Notes under the pieces: generated by a model
The model's input: the letters and a program-made list of their open reading frames with translations, nothing else
Databases searched by the model: none
What the model was told of the DNA's origin: nothing
Program-made: the position numbers and the translations under genes
Origin: Amycolatopsis japonica
GTDB lineage: Bacteria > Actinomycetota > Actinomycetes > Mycobacteriales > Pseudonocardiaceae
Assembly: GCF_000732925.1 (NCBI RefSeq)
Contig: NZ_CP008953.1
Coordinates: 1,302,001-1,366,000 of the forward strand
Direction: 5' to 3'
DNA: 64,000 nucleotides
Shown: positions 22,643-32,015 of the stretch, one piece after another
How positions within the stretch are numbered: position 1 is the first letter of the stretch
Layout of the letters: every line of letters begins with the position of its first letter

Positions 22643-24508
22643 TCAGGAGCCGGCGGCAGGAGCGGGTTCGGGGGTGGCGGCCGCGTACAGGTCCGCGATG
22701 GTCGGCGCGTACCGGTCGTTGATGATCCGCCGCTTCAGTTTCAAAGTCGGCGTCACTTCGCCGGTTTCCGGCGTCCACGCCTTGGGGATCACGTGATACC
22801 GCTTGATCTGCTCGATCCTGGCCAGCCGTGCGTTCGCCGCCTCGACGGCCTTCTCGATCTCCGCGCGGACCTCGGCGTTGTCGGCGAGCGATTCGCCCTC
22901 GGCGAGCTGGATGCCGTTCGCGGTCGCCCAGCCCGGCGCGATCTCGTCGTCGACGACGATCAGCGCCGTGACATACGGCCGTTTCTCGCCGATCGCGACG
23001 GCCTGCCCGATCAGCGGGTGTTCCTTGAGCAGCCCTTCGATCTTCGTCGGGGCGATGTTCTTGCCGCTCGAAGTGATGATCAGTTCCTTCTTGCGGTCGG
23101 TGATCGTGACGAAGCCGCGTTCGTCGATCGTCCCGATGTCGCCGGTGGCGAGCCAGCCGTCGGCGTCGACGTCCGGTTTGATCGTGCCGTCCGCCTGGAG
23201 GTAGCCGAGGAACACGATCGCGCCGCGGACGAGGAGTTCGCCGTCTTCGGCGACCTTCACCTCGATGCCTTCCAGCGGGCGGCCGACCGAACCGGCCTTG
23301 AACGCCGTCGGCGTGTTCGACGTGACCGCGCCGGTGGTCTCGGAAAGTCCCCAGACCTCCTGGATCTCGACGCCGAGCCCGGCGATGAAGTACAGGATCT
23401 CCACCGGCAGCGCGGCGGCGCCGCTGGACGCGACCTCGATCTGGTCGAGGCCCAGCATCGCCCGCACCGGCGCGAGCGCGGCCGCGTCGGTCTGCGCGAT
23501 CTTCTCGGCGAGTTCCGGCGGCACTTCCTTGCCGTCACTGCGCAGTTTGTAGCCCTGCTGCAGCAGTTCGTTCGCGCCGATCAGGCCGTTCCGCTTCTCC
23601 TCCGGCAGCGAGCCGAGCAGGTTCTTCAGACCCGCCACCATCTTTTCCCACACGCGCGGGACACCGAAGAAGCTCTTCGGGTGCACCTGGCCCAGCGCGC
23701 CGACGACGCCCGTCGGATCGCCGACGGTGTGCACGTGCCCGGCCCACACGATCGGCATGTAGATCGACAGTTCCCGTTCGGCGATATGCGCGAGCGGCAG
23801 ATACGCGATGTTCGTGGCGTGCATCGGGGAGTCGTGCAGCTTCTGGACGGCGACGGCCTGGTAGATCGCGTTGCGGTGCGACAGCACGACACCCTTGGGG
23901 TCGCCGGTGGTGCCCGAGGTGTAGATCATCGACAGCGGGTCGTCCGGCGTGATCGCGGACCACGCCGTCTCGAACGCCTCCGGGTCGGCCGCGTGCGCCT
24001 CGGCGCCCGCCGCGCGGAGATCGGCGAAGGACAGGAAACGCTTGTCGTCCTGGGGAATCACGGACGCGTCGAGCAGCACGACGTGCCTCAGCGCGGGCAG
24101 GTCGTCGAGCACCTGGGACCAGCGGTCGAGTTCGTCGGCACCGGCGAGGACGACGACGCCGGCGGCGCTGTGCCGGGCGACGAACCCGATCTGCTCCGGG
24201 CTCAGCGTCGCGTACGCGGTGCAGGGGATCGCGCCGAGATGGGCGGCGGCGAGGTCGGCGATCAGGTGCTCCGGGCTGCTCGGCGCCATGATCAGCATCC
24301 GGTCGCGGACGCCGAGCCCGAGACCGGCGAGCCCACGGGACACCTCCGCGATGGCGGTGCGGAATTCGGCCCAGGTGAGGGTCGGCTTGCCCTCGATGTC
24401 GAGTGACGTCACCGCCGGCAGGTCACCGAACTCCTGGGCGTTGCGGTGAAGCAGGGCGGGGATGGTCTGGCCTTCGATCTGCTCGGCGACGGTCGGCTGG
24501 GTGGTCAA
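22643..24508 (-). CDS. Long-chain acyl-CoA synthetase (FadD15-like, AMP-forming)
   Basis: The 621-residue enzyme activates fatty acids with ATP and CoA. YTSGTTGDPKGVVLSH is the P-loop motif, WGLSETTGAVTSNTP the A5-like motif, GWLATGDIGTIDERGFVTITDRKKELI the hinge, and GKNIAPTKIEGLL the A10 region with its lysine. A start at TTG 24508 is supported by GAGGAGG at the right distance. An upstream in-frame ATG at 24541 would place that site inside the gene. It stands alone, divergent from the TenA-like/kynureninase pair. Confidence 0.92.
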   Translation of the reverse strand: MTTQPTVAEQIEGQTIPALLHRNAQEFGDLPAVTSLDIEGKPTLTWAEFRTAIAEVSRGLAGLGLGVRDRMLIMAPSSPEHLIADLAAAHLGAIPCTAYATLSPEQIGFVARHSAAGVVVLAGADELDRWSQVLDDLPALRHVVLLDASVIPQDDKRFLSFADLRAAGAEAHAADPEAFETAWSAITPDDPLSMIYTSGTTGDPKGVVLSHRNAIYQAVAVQKLHDSPMHATNIAYLPLAHIAERELSIYMPIVWAGHVHTVGDPTGVVGALGQVHPKSFFGVPRVWEKMVAGLKNLLGSLPEEKRNGLIGANELLQQGYKLRSDGKEVPPELAEKIAQTDAAALAPVRAMLGLDQIEVASSGAAALPVEILYFIAGLGVEIQEVWGLSETTGAVTSNTPTAFKAGSVGRPLEGIEVKVAEDGELLVRGAIVFLGYLQADGTIKPDVDADGWLATGDIGTIDERGFVTITDRKKELIITSSGKNIAPTKIEGLLKEHPLIGQAVAIGEKRPYVTALIVVDDEIAPGWATANGIQLAEGESLADNAEVRAEIEKAVEAANARLARIEQIKRYHVIPKAWTPETGEVTPTLKLKRRIINDRYAPTIADLYAAATPEPAPAAGS

Positions 24509-24657
24509 CGCTGGCCTCCTCGATGCTGCCTGATCAGGCACACTGTAAGGGCTGTCGGCAGTGCTGGATAGAGAATCGCGGCCACGGTTGCGCTACGCGA
24601 AATGTCCACCTTTTCCGTTTTCACCGCGTCAGCCCCGAACAAGGAGGAGCCTCGACG

Positions 24658-25305
24658 ATGACCGGTTCGGCACGCGAGTTGATCGACGCGGTCCAGGCGG
24701 AACTCGCCCCGCGCGACGGCGAGAACAGGCTGGTCCCGTCGGTCGAAGCGGGCGAGGCGCCGCGGGAGGTCTTCGCCGCGATCGCCGAGGAGGAGTACCG
24801 GATCGTCCGCAGCGACTGGCGCAGTTTCCTGCACCTCGCCTCGCGTGCGGGGGAGCGGAACGCGAGAGAGTTCTTCGCGGCCTTGGCTTCGGGCGAGGGG
24901 CTGGCGCTCGGCAAGCTGGCGGCGCTCGCGGAGGAATCGCCCGATTTCGAGCCGCGCGCGGGATGCCAGGCGTATCCGGCGTTCGTCGCCTGGCTGGCGC
25001 TCAACGGCGAACCGGCGGACGTCATCGTGGCGATCGTCGCGAACTTCGCCGCCTTCGGCCGGTACTGCGCCGCGATCGCCGCCGCGATGCGCGAGCGGTA
25101 CGGCTTCGACGACGAGGCCTGCGCCTTCTTCGACTTCTTCGGCGCGCCGTCGCCCGAGCTCGAAGACCTGGCCGTCCGTGCCGTGCAGGCCGCGCTCGAC
25201 GCCGGTGAACTGTCCGAAAAGGACGCTCGGACGCACGCGCGGCTCTTCCAGTCGTACGAACTGGACTTCTGGAACACACTCGCCGACGATGGTGGCCGTG
25301 ACTGA
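24658..25305 (+). CDS. TenA/heme-oxygenase-fold protein encoded with kynureninase
   Basis: The 215-residue all-helical protein resembles the TenA/THI-4 or iron-containing redox fold: FAAIAEEEYRIVRSDWRSFLHLASRAG, PRAGCQAYPAFVAWLALNG, FGRYCAAIAAAMRERYGF. I do not see the full histidine/glutamate set of the di-iron (HDO) subfamily, nor enough of TenA's active site to call thiaminase II. Its stop overlaps the kynureninase start by 17 bp, so the two are co-translated and probably act together in tryptophan/kynurenine metabolism or its regulation. No tryptophan dioxygenase gene is adjacent. Confidence 0.7.
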   Translation: MTGSARELIDAVQAELAPRDGENRLVPSVEAGEAPREVFAAIAEEEYRIVRSDWRSFLHLASRAGERNAREFFAALASGEGLALGKLAALAEESPDFEPRAGCQAYPAFVAWLALNGEPADVIVAIVANFAAFGRYCAAIAAAMRERYGFDDEACAFFDFFGAPSPELEDLAVRAVQAALDAGELSEKDARTHARLFQSYELDFWNTLADDGGRD

Positions 25306-26470
25306 CCTCGTAGCCGAGGCCGCGGCGCTGGACGCGGCCGATCCCTTGGCGCACAAGCGAAACGACTTCGACCTCGACGCGGGCGTCGCCTATTTCGACG
25401 GCAACTCGCTGGGCGCCCCGCCGAAACACGTGGCCGGACGGCTCGCCGCGGTCGTCCGCGAGCAATGGGGCGGCCGGCTCATCCGGTCCTGGTCGGAGGG
25501 CTGGTGGGAGGCGCCGGTACGGGTCGGCGGGCGGATCGCGCCGCTCGTGGGCGCGGCGCCGGGTCAGGTCGTCGTGGCGGACTCGACGAGTGTGAACCTG
25601 TTCAAGGCACTGGTCGCCGCCACCCGGCTCCAGCCCGGCCGCGACGAGATCCTCGTCGACGCCGACACCTTCCCGACCGACGGCTACATCGCCGACGAGG
25701 CCGCCCGGCTGACCGGGCGCACGGTGCGCCGGGTGGTCGCCGAGGACATGCCCGCCCAGGTGAGCGAGCGGACGGCCGTCGCGCTGATCAACCACGTCGA
25801 CTACGTCACCGGGCGCGCGCACGACCTGGCCGGGCTGACCGCGGCACTGCACCGCGCCGGGGCGCTGGCGCTCTGGGACCTCTGCCACAGCGTCGGCGCG
25901 CTGCCGGTCGAGCTGGACGCGGCAGGCGTGGACCTCGCCGTCGGCTGCACCTACAAATTCCTCAACGGCGGCCCCGGCGCGCCCGCTTTCCTTTACGTGG
26001 CGACGAAATGGCTGGACCGCTTCGAGCAGCCACTGGCGGGCTGGGCGGGTGACCGCGACCCGTTCGCGATGCGGGGCGCGTACGAGGCGCACGCCGGTAT
26101 CGAGCGTGGCCGCGCGGGCACGCCCGACATGCTTTCGCTGCTCGCGCTCGACGCCGCCCTCGACGTCTGGGACGGCGTGGACCGCGGCGTGCTGCGGGAG
26201 AAGGGCCTCGCGCTCGGCGACTTCTTCTTCCGGTGCGCGGACGAGCTCCTCGGCGGCGCGAAGATCCCGACCCCGCGCGGCCGGGACCGCGGGCATCAGA
26301 TCTCGGTGATCGACGACGACGCGGCCGAGACGATGGCGGCCTTGATCGACCGTGGGGTGATCGGCGACTTCCGCCCGCCCAACGTGCTGAGGTTCGGGCT
26401 CGCGCCGCTCTACACCACGTACGGCGAGGTGCTCCGCGCCGTCACGACGCTGCGGGATCTCCGGGGCTGA
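25289..26470 (+). CDS. kynU: Kynureninase
   Basis: This 393-residue PLP enzyme splits kynurenine to anthranilate and alanine. Family hallmarks are YFDGNSLGAPPKH, SWSEGWWEAP, NHVDYVTGRAHDL, LWDLCHSVGALPVEL and the PLP-lysine motif GCTYKFLNGGPGAPAF (Lys near 223). HAGIERGRAGTPDMLSLLALDAAL is close to the usual GTPPI region. The length is normal. The ATG at 25289 lies inside the upstream TenA-like gene. Anthranilate formed here could feed the genome's tryptophan or secondary pathways, but no such genes are in view. Confidence 0.93.
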   Translation: MVAVTDLVAEAAALDAADPLAHKRNDFDLDAGVAYFDGNSLGAPPKHVAGRLAAVVREQWGGRLIRSWSEGWWEAPVRVGGRIAPLVGAAPGQVVVADSTSVNLFKALVAATRLQPGRDEILVDADTFPTDGYIADEAARLTGRTVRRVVAEDMPAQVSERTAVALINHVDYVTGRAHDLAGLTAALHRAGALALWDLCHSVGALPVELDAAGVDLAVGCTYKFLNGGPGAPAFLYVATKWLDRFEQPLAGWAGDRDPFAMRGAYEAHAGIERGRAGTPDMLSLLALDAALDVWDGVDRGVLREKGLALGDFFFRCADELLGGAKIPTPRGRDRGHQISVIDDDAAETMAALIDRGVIGDFRPPNVLRFGLAPLYTTYGEVLRAVTTLRDLRG

Positions 26471-26711
26471 GCGCGGAGTGATACCCGGTGTGGTGAAAAT
26501 GGTGAACCGCATTCGGAAATGGGTGGCAAATAGGTGATCGCCTCGCCCCGGTGGGGGAGAACGGGCGATCTTTCGCGAATCCGCTGTTAATCTCGACATT
26601 CGCTCTCGCCGCGAATGTGACGTAGATCCTTCCCCTGTGGCGTAAGGAAAACCTACGTCGCCCGTCTTACCGGTGAGGCGCGGGCCACGGCGCCTGGAGA
26701 AGGAGGGGATC

Positions 26712-27062
26712 GTGTCGTTCACCTATGTCGTCGTCGCCGTGTTCGGTGTCGCCTCCGGTTTCCTGCTCAACGAATTCGGCTCCCGGTACCCGGTGGAGAC
26801 GGTTCTCGTCGCGATCCTGATCTGCGGGGTGGGGACCTTGTGCTGGGCGGGCGTCCGGATGCTGCGGGACGCGTCCGGGCGGGTCGAGGCGCTCATCGAC
26901 GACGAACTCGGCCGCCGCGACGAAGATCATTTCGCCGAATCGGCCCCGATAAGCGTCGGAAATTCTCGATTCCGTGGCGCGAAGGGTGTTACGACGGCGT
27001 TCCTCCGCGGTGATGTCGTTCGCAAACCGAACGGTATGTGGAGCCCTGGTCCAAAAGCGTGA
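26712..27062 (+). CDS. Hypothetical membrane protein preceding the cvn operon
   Basis: The 116-residue protein has two membrane helices (YVVVAVFGVASGFLL and TVLVAILICGVGTLCWAGV), then an acidic helix (GRVEALIDDELGRRDEDH) and a basic tail. I do not recognise it. The GTG has an AGGAGGGG ribosome-binding site, so it is a real gene. The 241 bp upstream contain a hairpin CATTCG..CGAATG and no other gene. A 373-bp gap with its own promoter separates it from cvnA. Confidence 0.65.
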   Translation: MSFTYVVVAVFGVASGFLLNEFGSRYPVETVLVAILICGVGTLCWAGVRMLRDASGRVEALIDDELGRRDEDHFAESAPISVGNSRFRGAKGVTTAFLRGDVVRKPNGMWSPGPKA

Positions 27063-27435
27063 GCGACGTCACGGCGAGTAGTTTTCGTCGACTTTTTCGC
27101 TGAGACGCGGACGTCACGAGGTGTGACTTGATCGTGTCCGAAGAGCGTCGATCAAGCCGCTGCCTGCGCTAAACCGCCAGGTGATCTACTGGTCGGTCAC
27201 TTAGCCGGGTGCCCTGTCCCACGTGGTGGACTTTCCTGGTCCGGCTGCCTCTTGTCAGCAGGTCACGGCCATACGCGACTACCCTTCGCGTCTGGACTTG
27301 ACTCACCCGTTTGGGTCTCCTAGCGTCTTCGCGGGCGGAGCGGACCACGCTGTGTTGATCCGGCTATCGGATCCCGCGGGTATGAGATCCCCGGCGACCC
27401 GACACCAATAACTGCCGGAAGGAAAACGGACCACG
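27063..27435. other. Promoter region of the conservon
   Basis: 373 bases without a gene. The left part has the dyad CTTGATCG/CGATCAAG (27127-27134, 27149-27156), which may end the small membrane-protein transcript. The right part carries the promoter at 27298-27326. I looked for riboswitch cores and found none I could defend. Confidence 0.5.
27298..27326 (+). promoter_or_regulatory. Predicted sigma-70-type promoter of cvnABCD
   Basis: TTGACT (27298-27303) and TAGCGT (27321-27326) are separated by 17 bp. The spacer contains ACCC-gttt-GGGT. The predicted start leaves a leader of about 100 bases before the GTG at 27436. Confidence 0.5.
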
Positions 27436-29949
27436 GTGAAGCAGATTTCCCTTGGACGAGGCCGCGGCTCTTCGATTCGTTCGCGCGTTCTGACGATCGC
27501 GCTCATTCCGAGCATCGCGCTGATGCTGGTCGGTCTGGCGATCGGCGGGTACCTGATCTTCGACGCGGTCAATGGCCGTGACTACGCGCAGCGGATCCGT
27601 GACTCGGAAGCCCCTTCTCTCCCCTTCTTCGTCCAAGTACAGGAAGAGCGGCGCCTGGCGCTGCGCGAGCTCGCCGGCGACCGGTCGCAGCACGCCACGC
27701 TCACCGAGCAGCGCGCCAAGACCGACGCCGCCGCCCAGGGTGTCGCCGCGCATCTGCAGAAGTTCATCGGGGACTCGCCCGACAGCGTGCAGCGCAACAT
27801 CGCCACCCTGAACGGGCTCCTCCAGAAGATGCCGCAGATCCGGCAGTCGGCCGACTCCGGTCAGCTTCCGCTGCTGGACGCCTTCACCTTCTACAACCAG
27901 ATCCTCGACCAGTTCGTCGACGGTCTGACCGGGCTGGCCCAGGACGCGCCGAACGCCGAGAACGCGTATCAGCGGATCACGGCGGTCCCGCTGTTCACCG
28001 CGATCGACCAGATGCAGCGCGCGAACGCCCTCGCCGCCGCGGCCGTCGCGGGCGGCGGCTTCACCGACGAGACCTACCGCGCGTACGTCACGGAGGTCGG
28101 TTCCTACCGCTCGCAGCTGGAGTCGTCGGTCTCGCGGATGCTCCCGGACGTCAAGGCGAAGTTCGACCAGCTCGTCGCGAGTGATCCGTGGAAGGCCGTC
28201 AACACGGTCGAGAACACCTTCCTGCAGAACAGCAAGGCCACGCTCCCCATCCCCGAGCAGACGTGGCTGCAGGCCGCGCGCGGCGTCAGCGACGCGATGA
28301 TGCGCGGCTTCGTCGAGCAGAGTGGTACGGCCACGACGCAGGCGGTCGACGACGCCGACCGGACGCTGATCACGTCGGCCATCGCCGCGGCCATCGCGCT
28401 GCTGGTGGCGATCGGCGTGTTCGTCATCGCCCTGCGGCTGTCGAACCGGCTCATCGGACGGCTGGCCCGGCTGCGCGAGGACACCCTCGACGTCGCCGAG
28501 ATCCGGCTGCCGGAGCTGGTGGACCGGGTGCGCGCGGGCGAACCCGTCGACCTCGACGACAAGGGTCACTTCCTCGACCACGGCGACGACGAGATCGGCC
28601 AGGTCGCCGAGGCCTTCAACAAGGCTCAGCAGACCGCCATCGCGGCCGCCGTCGAAGAGGCCCGGACCCGTGAGGGCACCAAGACGGTGTTCCTCAACAT
28701 CGCGCACCGCAGCCAGGTCATCGTGCACCGCCAGCTCAAGGTGCTCGACCAGGCCGAGCGCAAGCAGGAGGACCCGGAGCAGCTGGACACGCTCTTCCAA
28801 CTGGACCACCTCTCCACCCGCGCCCGCCGCAACGCCGAGAACCTGATCATCCTCGGTGGCGGCCAGCCCGGCCGTCAGTGGCGCAAGCCGGTGACGCTCG
28901 CCGAGCTGACCCGCGGCGCCTCGGCCGAGACCGAGGACTTCGCCAGGGTGAAGACGGCGAAGATGCCCGCGATGGCGGTGCAGGGCCCGGTCGTCGGCGA
29001 CCTCGTGCACCTGCTCGCGGAGCTCATCGACAACGCGACCTCGTTCTCGCCGCCGCAGTCGCGTGTCGAGCTGCGGGGCAACGTGGTCGGCAAGGGTGTC
29101 GTGATCGAGGTCGAGGACCAGGGCCTCGGTATCGAGCCCGAGCAGGCCGCCGAGCTGAACGCGATGTTGGCCGATCCGCCGGACTTCGGCATCATGGCCT
29201 TGTCAGCCGAGCCACGGCTGGGCCTGTTCGTGGTCGCGCGCCTCGCCGCACGGCACGGGATCTCCGTGCACCTGCGCGAATCCGCGTACGGCGGCACCAG
29301 GGCCATCGTGCTCGTCCGCACCGACCTGCTCGCGCCGGTCCCGTCTGATGAGCCGGAGGACGAGGTGGACCCCGAGAGCACCGAGGTGCCGGAGGCCGCG
29401 CCGCTGCTTCCGGGCCGTCGTGCCCGCCACCGCACCGAGTTCCCCGCGGAGCGGCCCGAGCTGCCCGTGCCGATGCCGGTCGCGCCGCAGCCCCAACCCC
29501 AGCCGCAGGTGCAGCAGGGACCGGAGCAGCCTGGAGGCGCCTTGCCGCCGCTGCCCCCGCGCCCGCCGCGCGTGCCCCGGCCGGAAACGCCGCGGCCCGA
29601 GCCGATCCGCCCGGAACCCGCGCGTGCCGAGGCCCGTCCGCAGCCGGTGCAGCCGCCGGCGTGGCCGCCCGCCGACACCCGGCCCCAGGACGGCCGTCCG
29701 CCGCAGACCCGGCGGCCCGGCCCCGAGGCGCCCGGCAGGCCACCGCTGCCGCAGCGCCGTCGTCAGGCGAACCTGGTCCCCCAGCTGATGGAGGACCGGC
29801 CGGCCGCCCAGCGCGAGGAGGTCCGCGAGGACACCCCCGAGCTGGCCAGGAACCGGCTCGCCGCGTTCCAGCAGGGCACGCGCCGCGGCCGGGACACCGA
29901 ACCCACCGACGACTACACCGACCTCGACATGTGCGGAGATCGTGACTAG
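27436..29949 (+). CDS. cvnA: CvnA-type sensor histidine kinase of a conservon
   Basis: The 837-residue protein has a membrane helix at about 17-40 and an extracytoplasmic nitrate/nitrite-sensor-like domain at about 45-310 (EERRLALRELAGD). A second helix at about 315-340, a HAMP-like linker and an ATPase domain follow. The ATPase N-box is LLAELIDNATSFSPPQSRVE near residue 525, with later G-boxes EDQGLGIE and RLGLFVVARLAARHG. A proline-rich tail runs from 640 to about 790. Conservons couple such a kinase to a roadblock protein, DUF742 and a small GTPase, much like a bacterial G-protein receptor system. All four genes follow here with overlaps or no gap. Confidence 0.93.
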   Translation: MKQISLGRGRGSSIRSRVLTIALIPSIALMLVGLAIGGYLIFDAVNGRDYAQRIRDSEAPSLPFFVQVQEERRLALRELAGDRSQHATLTEQRAKTDAAAQGVAAHLQKFIGDSPDSVQRNIATLNGLLQKMPQIRQSADSGQLPLLDAFTFYNQILDQFVDGLTGLAQDAPNAENAYQRITAVPLFTAIDQMQRANALAAAAVAGGGFTDETYRAYVTEVGSYRSQLESSVSRMLPDVKAKFDQLVASDPWKAVNTVENTFLQNSKATLPIPEQTWLQAARGVSDAMMRGFVEQSGTATTQAVDDADRTLITSAIAAAIALLVAIGVFVIALRLSNRLIGRLARLREDTLDVAEIRLPELVDRVRAGEPVDLDDKGHFLDHGDDEIGQVAEAFNKAQQTAIAAAVEEARTREGTKTVFLNIAHRSQVIVHRQLKVLDQAERKQEDPEQLDTLFQLDHLSTRARRNAENLIILGGGQPGRQWRKPVTLAELTRGASAETEDFARVKTAKMPAMAVQGPVVGDLVHLLAELIDNATSFSPPQSRVELRGNVVGKGVVIEVEDQGLGIEPEQAAELNAMLADPPDFGIMALSAEPRLGLFVVARLAARHGISVHLRESAYGGTRAIVLVRTDLLAPVPSDEPEDEVDPESTEVPEAAPLLPGRRARHRTEFPAERPELPVPMPVAPQPQPQPQVQQGPEQPGGALPPLPPRPPRVPRPETPRPEPIRPEPARAEARPQPVQPPAWPPADTRPQDGRPPQTRRPGPEAPGRPPLPQRRRQANLVPQLMEDRPAAQREEVREDTPELARNRLAAFQQGTRRGRDTEPTDDYTDLDMCGDRD

Positions 29950-30360
29950 ATGGCCAACGCGGGAGTCAGTGAACTCGACTGGTTGCTGGATGACCTGGTC
30001 AAGCGCGTCAGCGGGGCGGACAGGGCGGTGGTCCTGTCCTCCGACGGCCTGCTGATCGGACGGTCCGGGAACCTGTCGGAGCAGGACGGCGAGCACCTGT
30101 CCGCGGTCGCGTCGGCGTTCCAGAGCCTCGCGCGGGGCACGGGACGGCACTTCGGCGGCGGCAACGTCCGTCAGACCATGGTCGAGATGGACCACGCCTT
30201 CCTGTTCGTCACCGCGGCCGGCCGCGGCGCGTGCCTCGCGCTGCTGGCGAAGGAGGACGCGGACATGGGCCTCGTGGCCTACGAGATGAACCTGATGGTC
30301 AAGCGGGTCGGCGCGGTGCTCACCTCGGCGCCCCGCGCCGCGACTCCCACTTCGCCATGA
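29950..30360 (+). CDS. cvnB: CvnB-type roadblock/LC7 protein
   Basis: The 136-residue roadblock/LC7 domain protein (ELDWLLDDLVKRVSGADRAVVLSSDGLLIG) is the family of GTPase-regulating platforms. It starts on the base after the CvnA stop, and its own stop overlaps the next start as ATGA. In conservons it is thought to modulate the CvnD GTPase. The length and pattern are typical. Confidence 0.92.
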   Translation: MANAGVSELDWLLDDLVKRVSGADRAVVLSSDGLLIGRSGNLSEQDGEHLSAVASAFQSLARGTGRHFGGGNVRQTMVEMDHAFLFVTAAGRGACLALLAKEDADMGLVAYEMNLMVKRVGAVLTSAPRAATPTSP

Positions 30361-30728
30361 GCGGGCGGCACGAGTCGTGGTTCGAGGAGGAGGCCGGGCC
30401 GCTGGTCCGGTCGTACGCCGTCACGGGCGGGCGCACCCGCTCGGACACGCTCGGCCTCGACCTGATCACCCTGGTGGTCGCCATGCGCTCCTCGCACGAG
30501 GTCGCGGGCTTCGAGCCGGAGTACGGGCGGATCCTCAACCTGTGCCAGAGACCGACGTCCGTCGCGGAGGTCGCCGCGCGTATCGATCTGCCGTTGCCGG
30601 TGGTGAAGGTGCTGCTGAGCGACCTCATCGAACAGAACCTCGTGCTGTTCCGCACCGCGACCCCGGTCACCGACACCCCCAACAAACACGTACTCCAGGC
30701 GGTTCTTGATGGCATCCGGAAACTCTGA
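30357..30728 (+). CDS. cvnC: CvnC-type DUF742 protein
   Basis: The 123-residue DUF742 protein has the standard start WFEEEAGPLVRSYAVTGGRT and the winged-helix-like end RIDLPLPVVKVLLSDLIEQNLVLF. It overlaps CvnB by 4 bp and CvnD by 20 bp. It may bind DNA or act as an adaptor; its exact role in conservons is not settled. Confidence 0.92.
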   Translation: MSGRHESWFEEEAGPLVRSYAVTGGRTRSDTLGLDLITLVVAMRSSHEVAGFEPEYGRILNLCQRPTSVAEVAARIDLPLPVVKVLLSDLIEQNLVLFRTATPVTDTPNKHVLQAVLDGIRKL

Positions 30729-31314
30729 GCCCCGGCGATCGTTGACCGCGAACGCGGTCAAGGTCCTCATCGCCGGCGGGTTCGGGGTCGGTAAGACCAC
30801 GATGGTCGGTTCGGTCAGCGAGGTTCCCCCGCTGCGCACCGAGGAGGTCATCACCGCGGCGTCCGAGGGCGTCGACGACCTCACCGGCGTCGAGAAGAAG
30901 ACGACCACCACGGTGGCGCTGGACTTCGGCCGCATCACCATCAACCCCGAGCTGATCCTGTACCTGTTCGGCACGCCCGGTCAGGACCGGTTCTGGTTCA
31001 TGTGGGACGAGCTGGCCGAAGGCGCGCTGGGCGCCGTCGTGCTGGCGGACACCCGGCGGCTCGACAGCTGCTTCGCGGCCGTCGACTTCTTCGAGCGCCG
31101 CGGGCTGCCGTTCGTCGTCGCCGTCAACTGCTTCGACAACGCGTACCGCTACGGCACCGAGGAGGTCCGGCAGGCGCTCGACGTCGGCATGGACGTCCCG
31201 CTGCTGCTGTGCGACGCGCGGGAACGCGAGTCGACCAAGCAGGTGCTGACCGTGCTGATGGAGCACGTGCTGGCGCTTTCGGACCTGGCCGCCGGGTTGC
31301 CGCAGGGCCGCTGA
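30709..31314 (+). CDS. cvnD: CvnD-type small GTPase
   Basis: The 201-residue Ras-like ATP/GTP-binding protein carries the P-loop GGFGVGKTT (23-31), switch II FGTPGQDRFWFMW and VNCFDN in place of the canonical NKxD, as is usual for CvnD. The ATG at 30709 gives this start; a TTG lies one codon earlier. It is the last gene of the conservon, and the 24-bp-arm palindrome 31328-31382 follows the stop by 13 bases. Confidence 0.92.
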   Translation: MASGNSEPRRSLTANAVKVLIAGGFGVGKTTMVGSVSEVPPLRTEEVITAASEGVDDLTGVEKKTTTTVALDFGRITINPELILYLFGTPGQDRFWFMWDELAEGALGAVVLADTRRLDSCFAAVDFFERRGLPFVVAVNCFDNAYRYGTEEVRQALDVGMDVPLLLCDARERESTKQVLTVLMEHVLALSDLAAGLPQGR

Positions 31315-31327
31315 CGCCTCTCCGGAG

Positions 31328-31382
31328 TGCCAGGAACGGTCCTTTCCTTGCAAATTTCGCAAGGAAAGGACCGTTCCTGGCA
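31328..31382. terminator. 55-bp palindrome between cvnD and doxX
   Basis: Arms 31328-31351 and 31359-31382 are perfect over 24 bp (TGCCAGGAACGG, TCCTTTCCTTGC) around AAATTTC. It separates convergent genes. Fifteen inner bases are shared with the palindrome at 22583, and the TCCTTTCCTTGC word with that at 42421. Confidence 0.7.
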
Positions 31383-31393
31383 TCGGCGGGGGT

Positions 31394-31819
31394 TCAGGAC
31401 TTGCGGCGGCGGCGCAGGGTGTCGAGCGCATAGGTGCCCGGTCCCACCACCGCGAACAGCAGGAAGATCCAGGAGTACAGCGCGGCCGTCTCGCCCTTGT
31501 TCTGCAACGGAAGCAGCGCGTCGGGCTGGTGTACGACGAAGTACGCGTACGCCATCGTGCCCGAGAGCAGGATCGCGACGGGGCGGGTGAACAGGCCCGC
31601 CAGGACGAGCAGCGAACCGACCGTTTCGATCACCCCGGCGTACCAGCCCGGCCAGGTGCCGACCGGTACGGCGGCCTTGTCGAACAGTCCCATCTTCTGC
31701 AAACCGTGGCAGAGGAAGAGGAACGACACCACAACGCGGACCACGGAGAGGGCAAGTCCCTGCCACTTCGGAGCGGTCGGGCCCACCTCGGTGGTCGTGG
31801 CGGCGGCTGTCTGGGTCAT
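31394..31819 (-). CDS. DoxX-family membrane protein (copy 1)
   Basis: The 141-residue protein has four membrane helices with the DoxX motifs VVSFLFLCHGLQKMGLF, WYAGVIETVGSLLVLAGLFTRP and SGTMAYAYFVVH. DoxX proteins are quinone-type or thiosulfate-linked membrane redox proteins and often have no known role. The ATG at 31819 has AAGGA seven bases upstream. The adjacent upstream gene (32016-32456) is a paralogue, and the intrinsic terminator between them indicates separate transcription. Confidence 0.85.
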   Translation of the reverse strand: MTQTAAATTTEVGPTAPKWQGLALSVVRVVVSFLFLCHGLQKMGLFDKAAVPVGTWPGWYAGVIETVGSLLVLAGLFTRPVAILLSGTMAYAYFVVHQPDALLPLQNKGETAALYSWIFLLFAVVGPGTYALDTLRRRRKS

Positions 31820-31966
31820 GACGCATCCTTCCGGCTCAAGGTGGTCTAAACCATTGATGTGATTGAGGATGCCGGATACCCCCATCGGTAGGGAACTTTC
31901 TTTCGGGGGGTAATTCCATGTTATGCCCTCATTTATTGACAGCGAATCGACAGGTACGCGATAAAA

Positions 31967-32003
31967 AGGCTCCTTTCCTGGAATCAATCCAGGAAAGGAG
32001 CCT
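31967..32003 (-). terminator. Intrinsic terminator with T-tract after doxX copy 2
   Basis: Arms AGGCTCCTTTCCTGGA and its complement (31967-31982, 31988-32003) are perfect over 16 bp. Read on the minus strand, the stem is followed directly by TTTTTATC. This is the only member of the palindrome family here with a clear T-tract. Confidence 0.8.
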
Positions 32004-32015
32004 CGCGATTCCCGT

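Noticed and set aside
27063-27435. A riboswitch in the cvn leader
   Set aside because: The long leader invited a search for ydaO/cobalamin-type cores, but no conserved core elements could be lined up. Only ordinary stems were seen.
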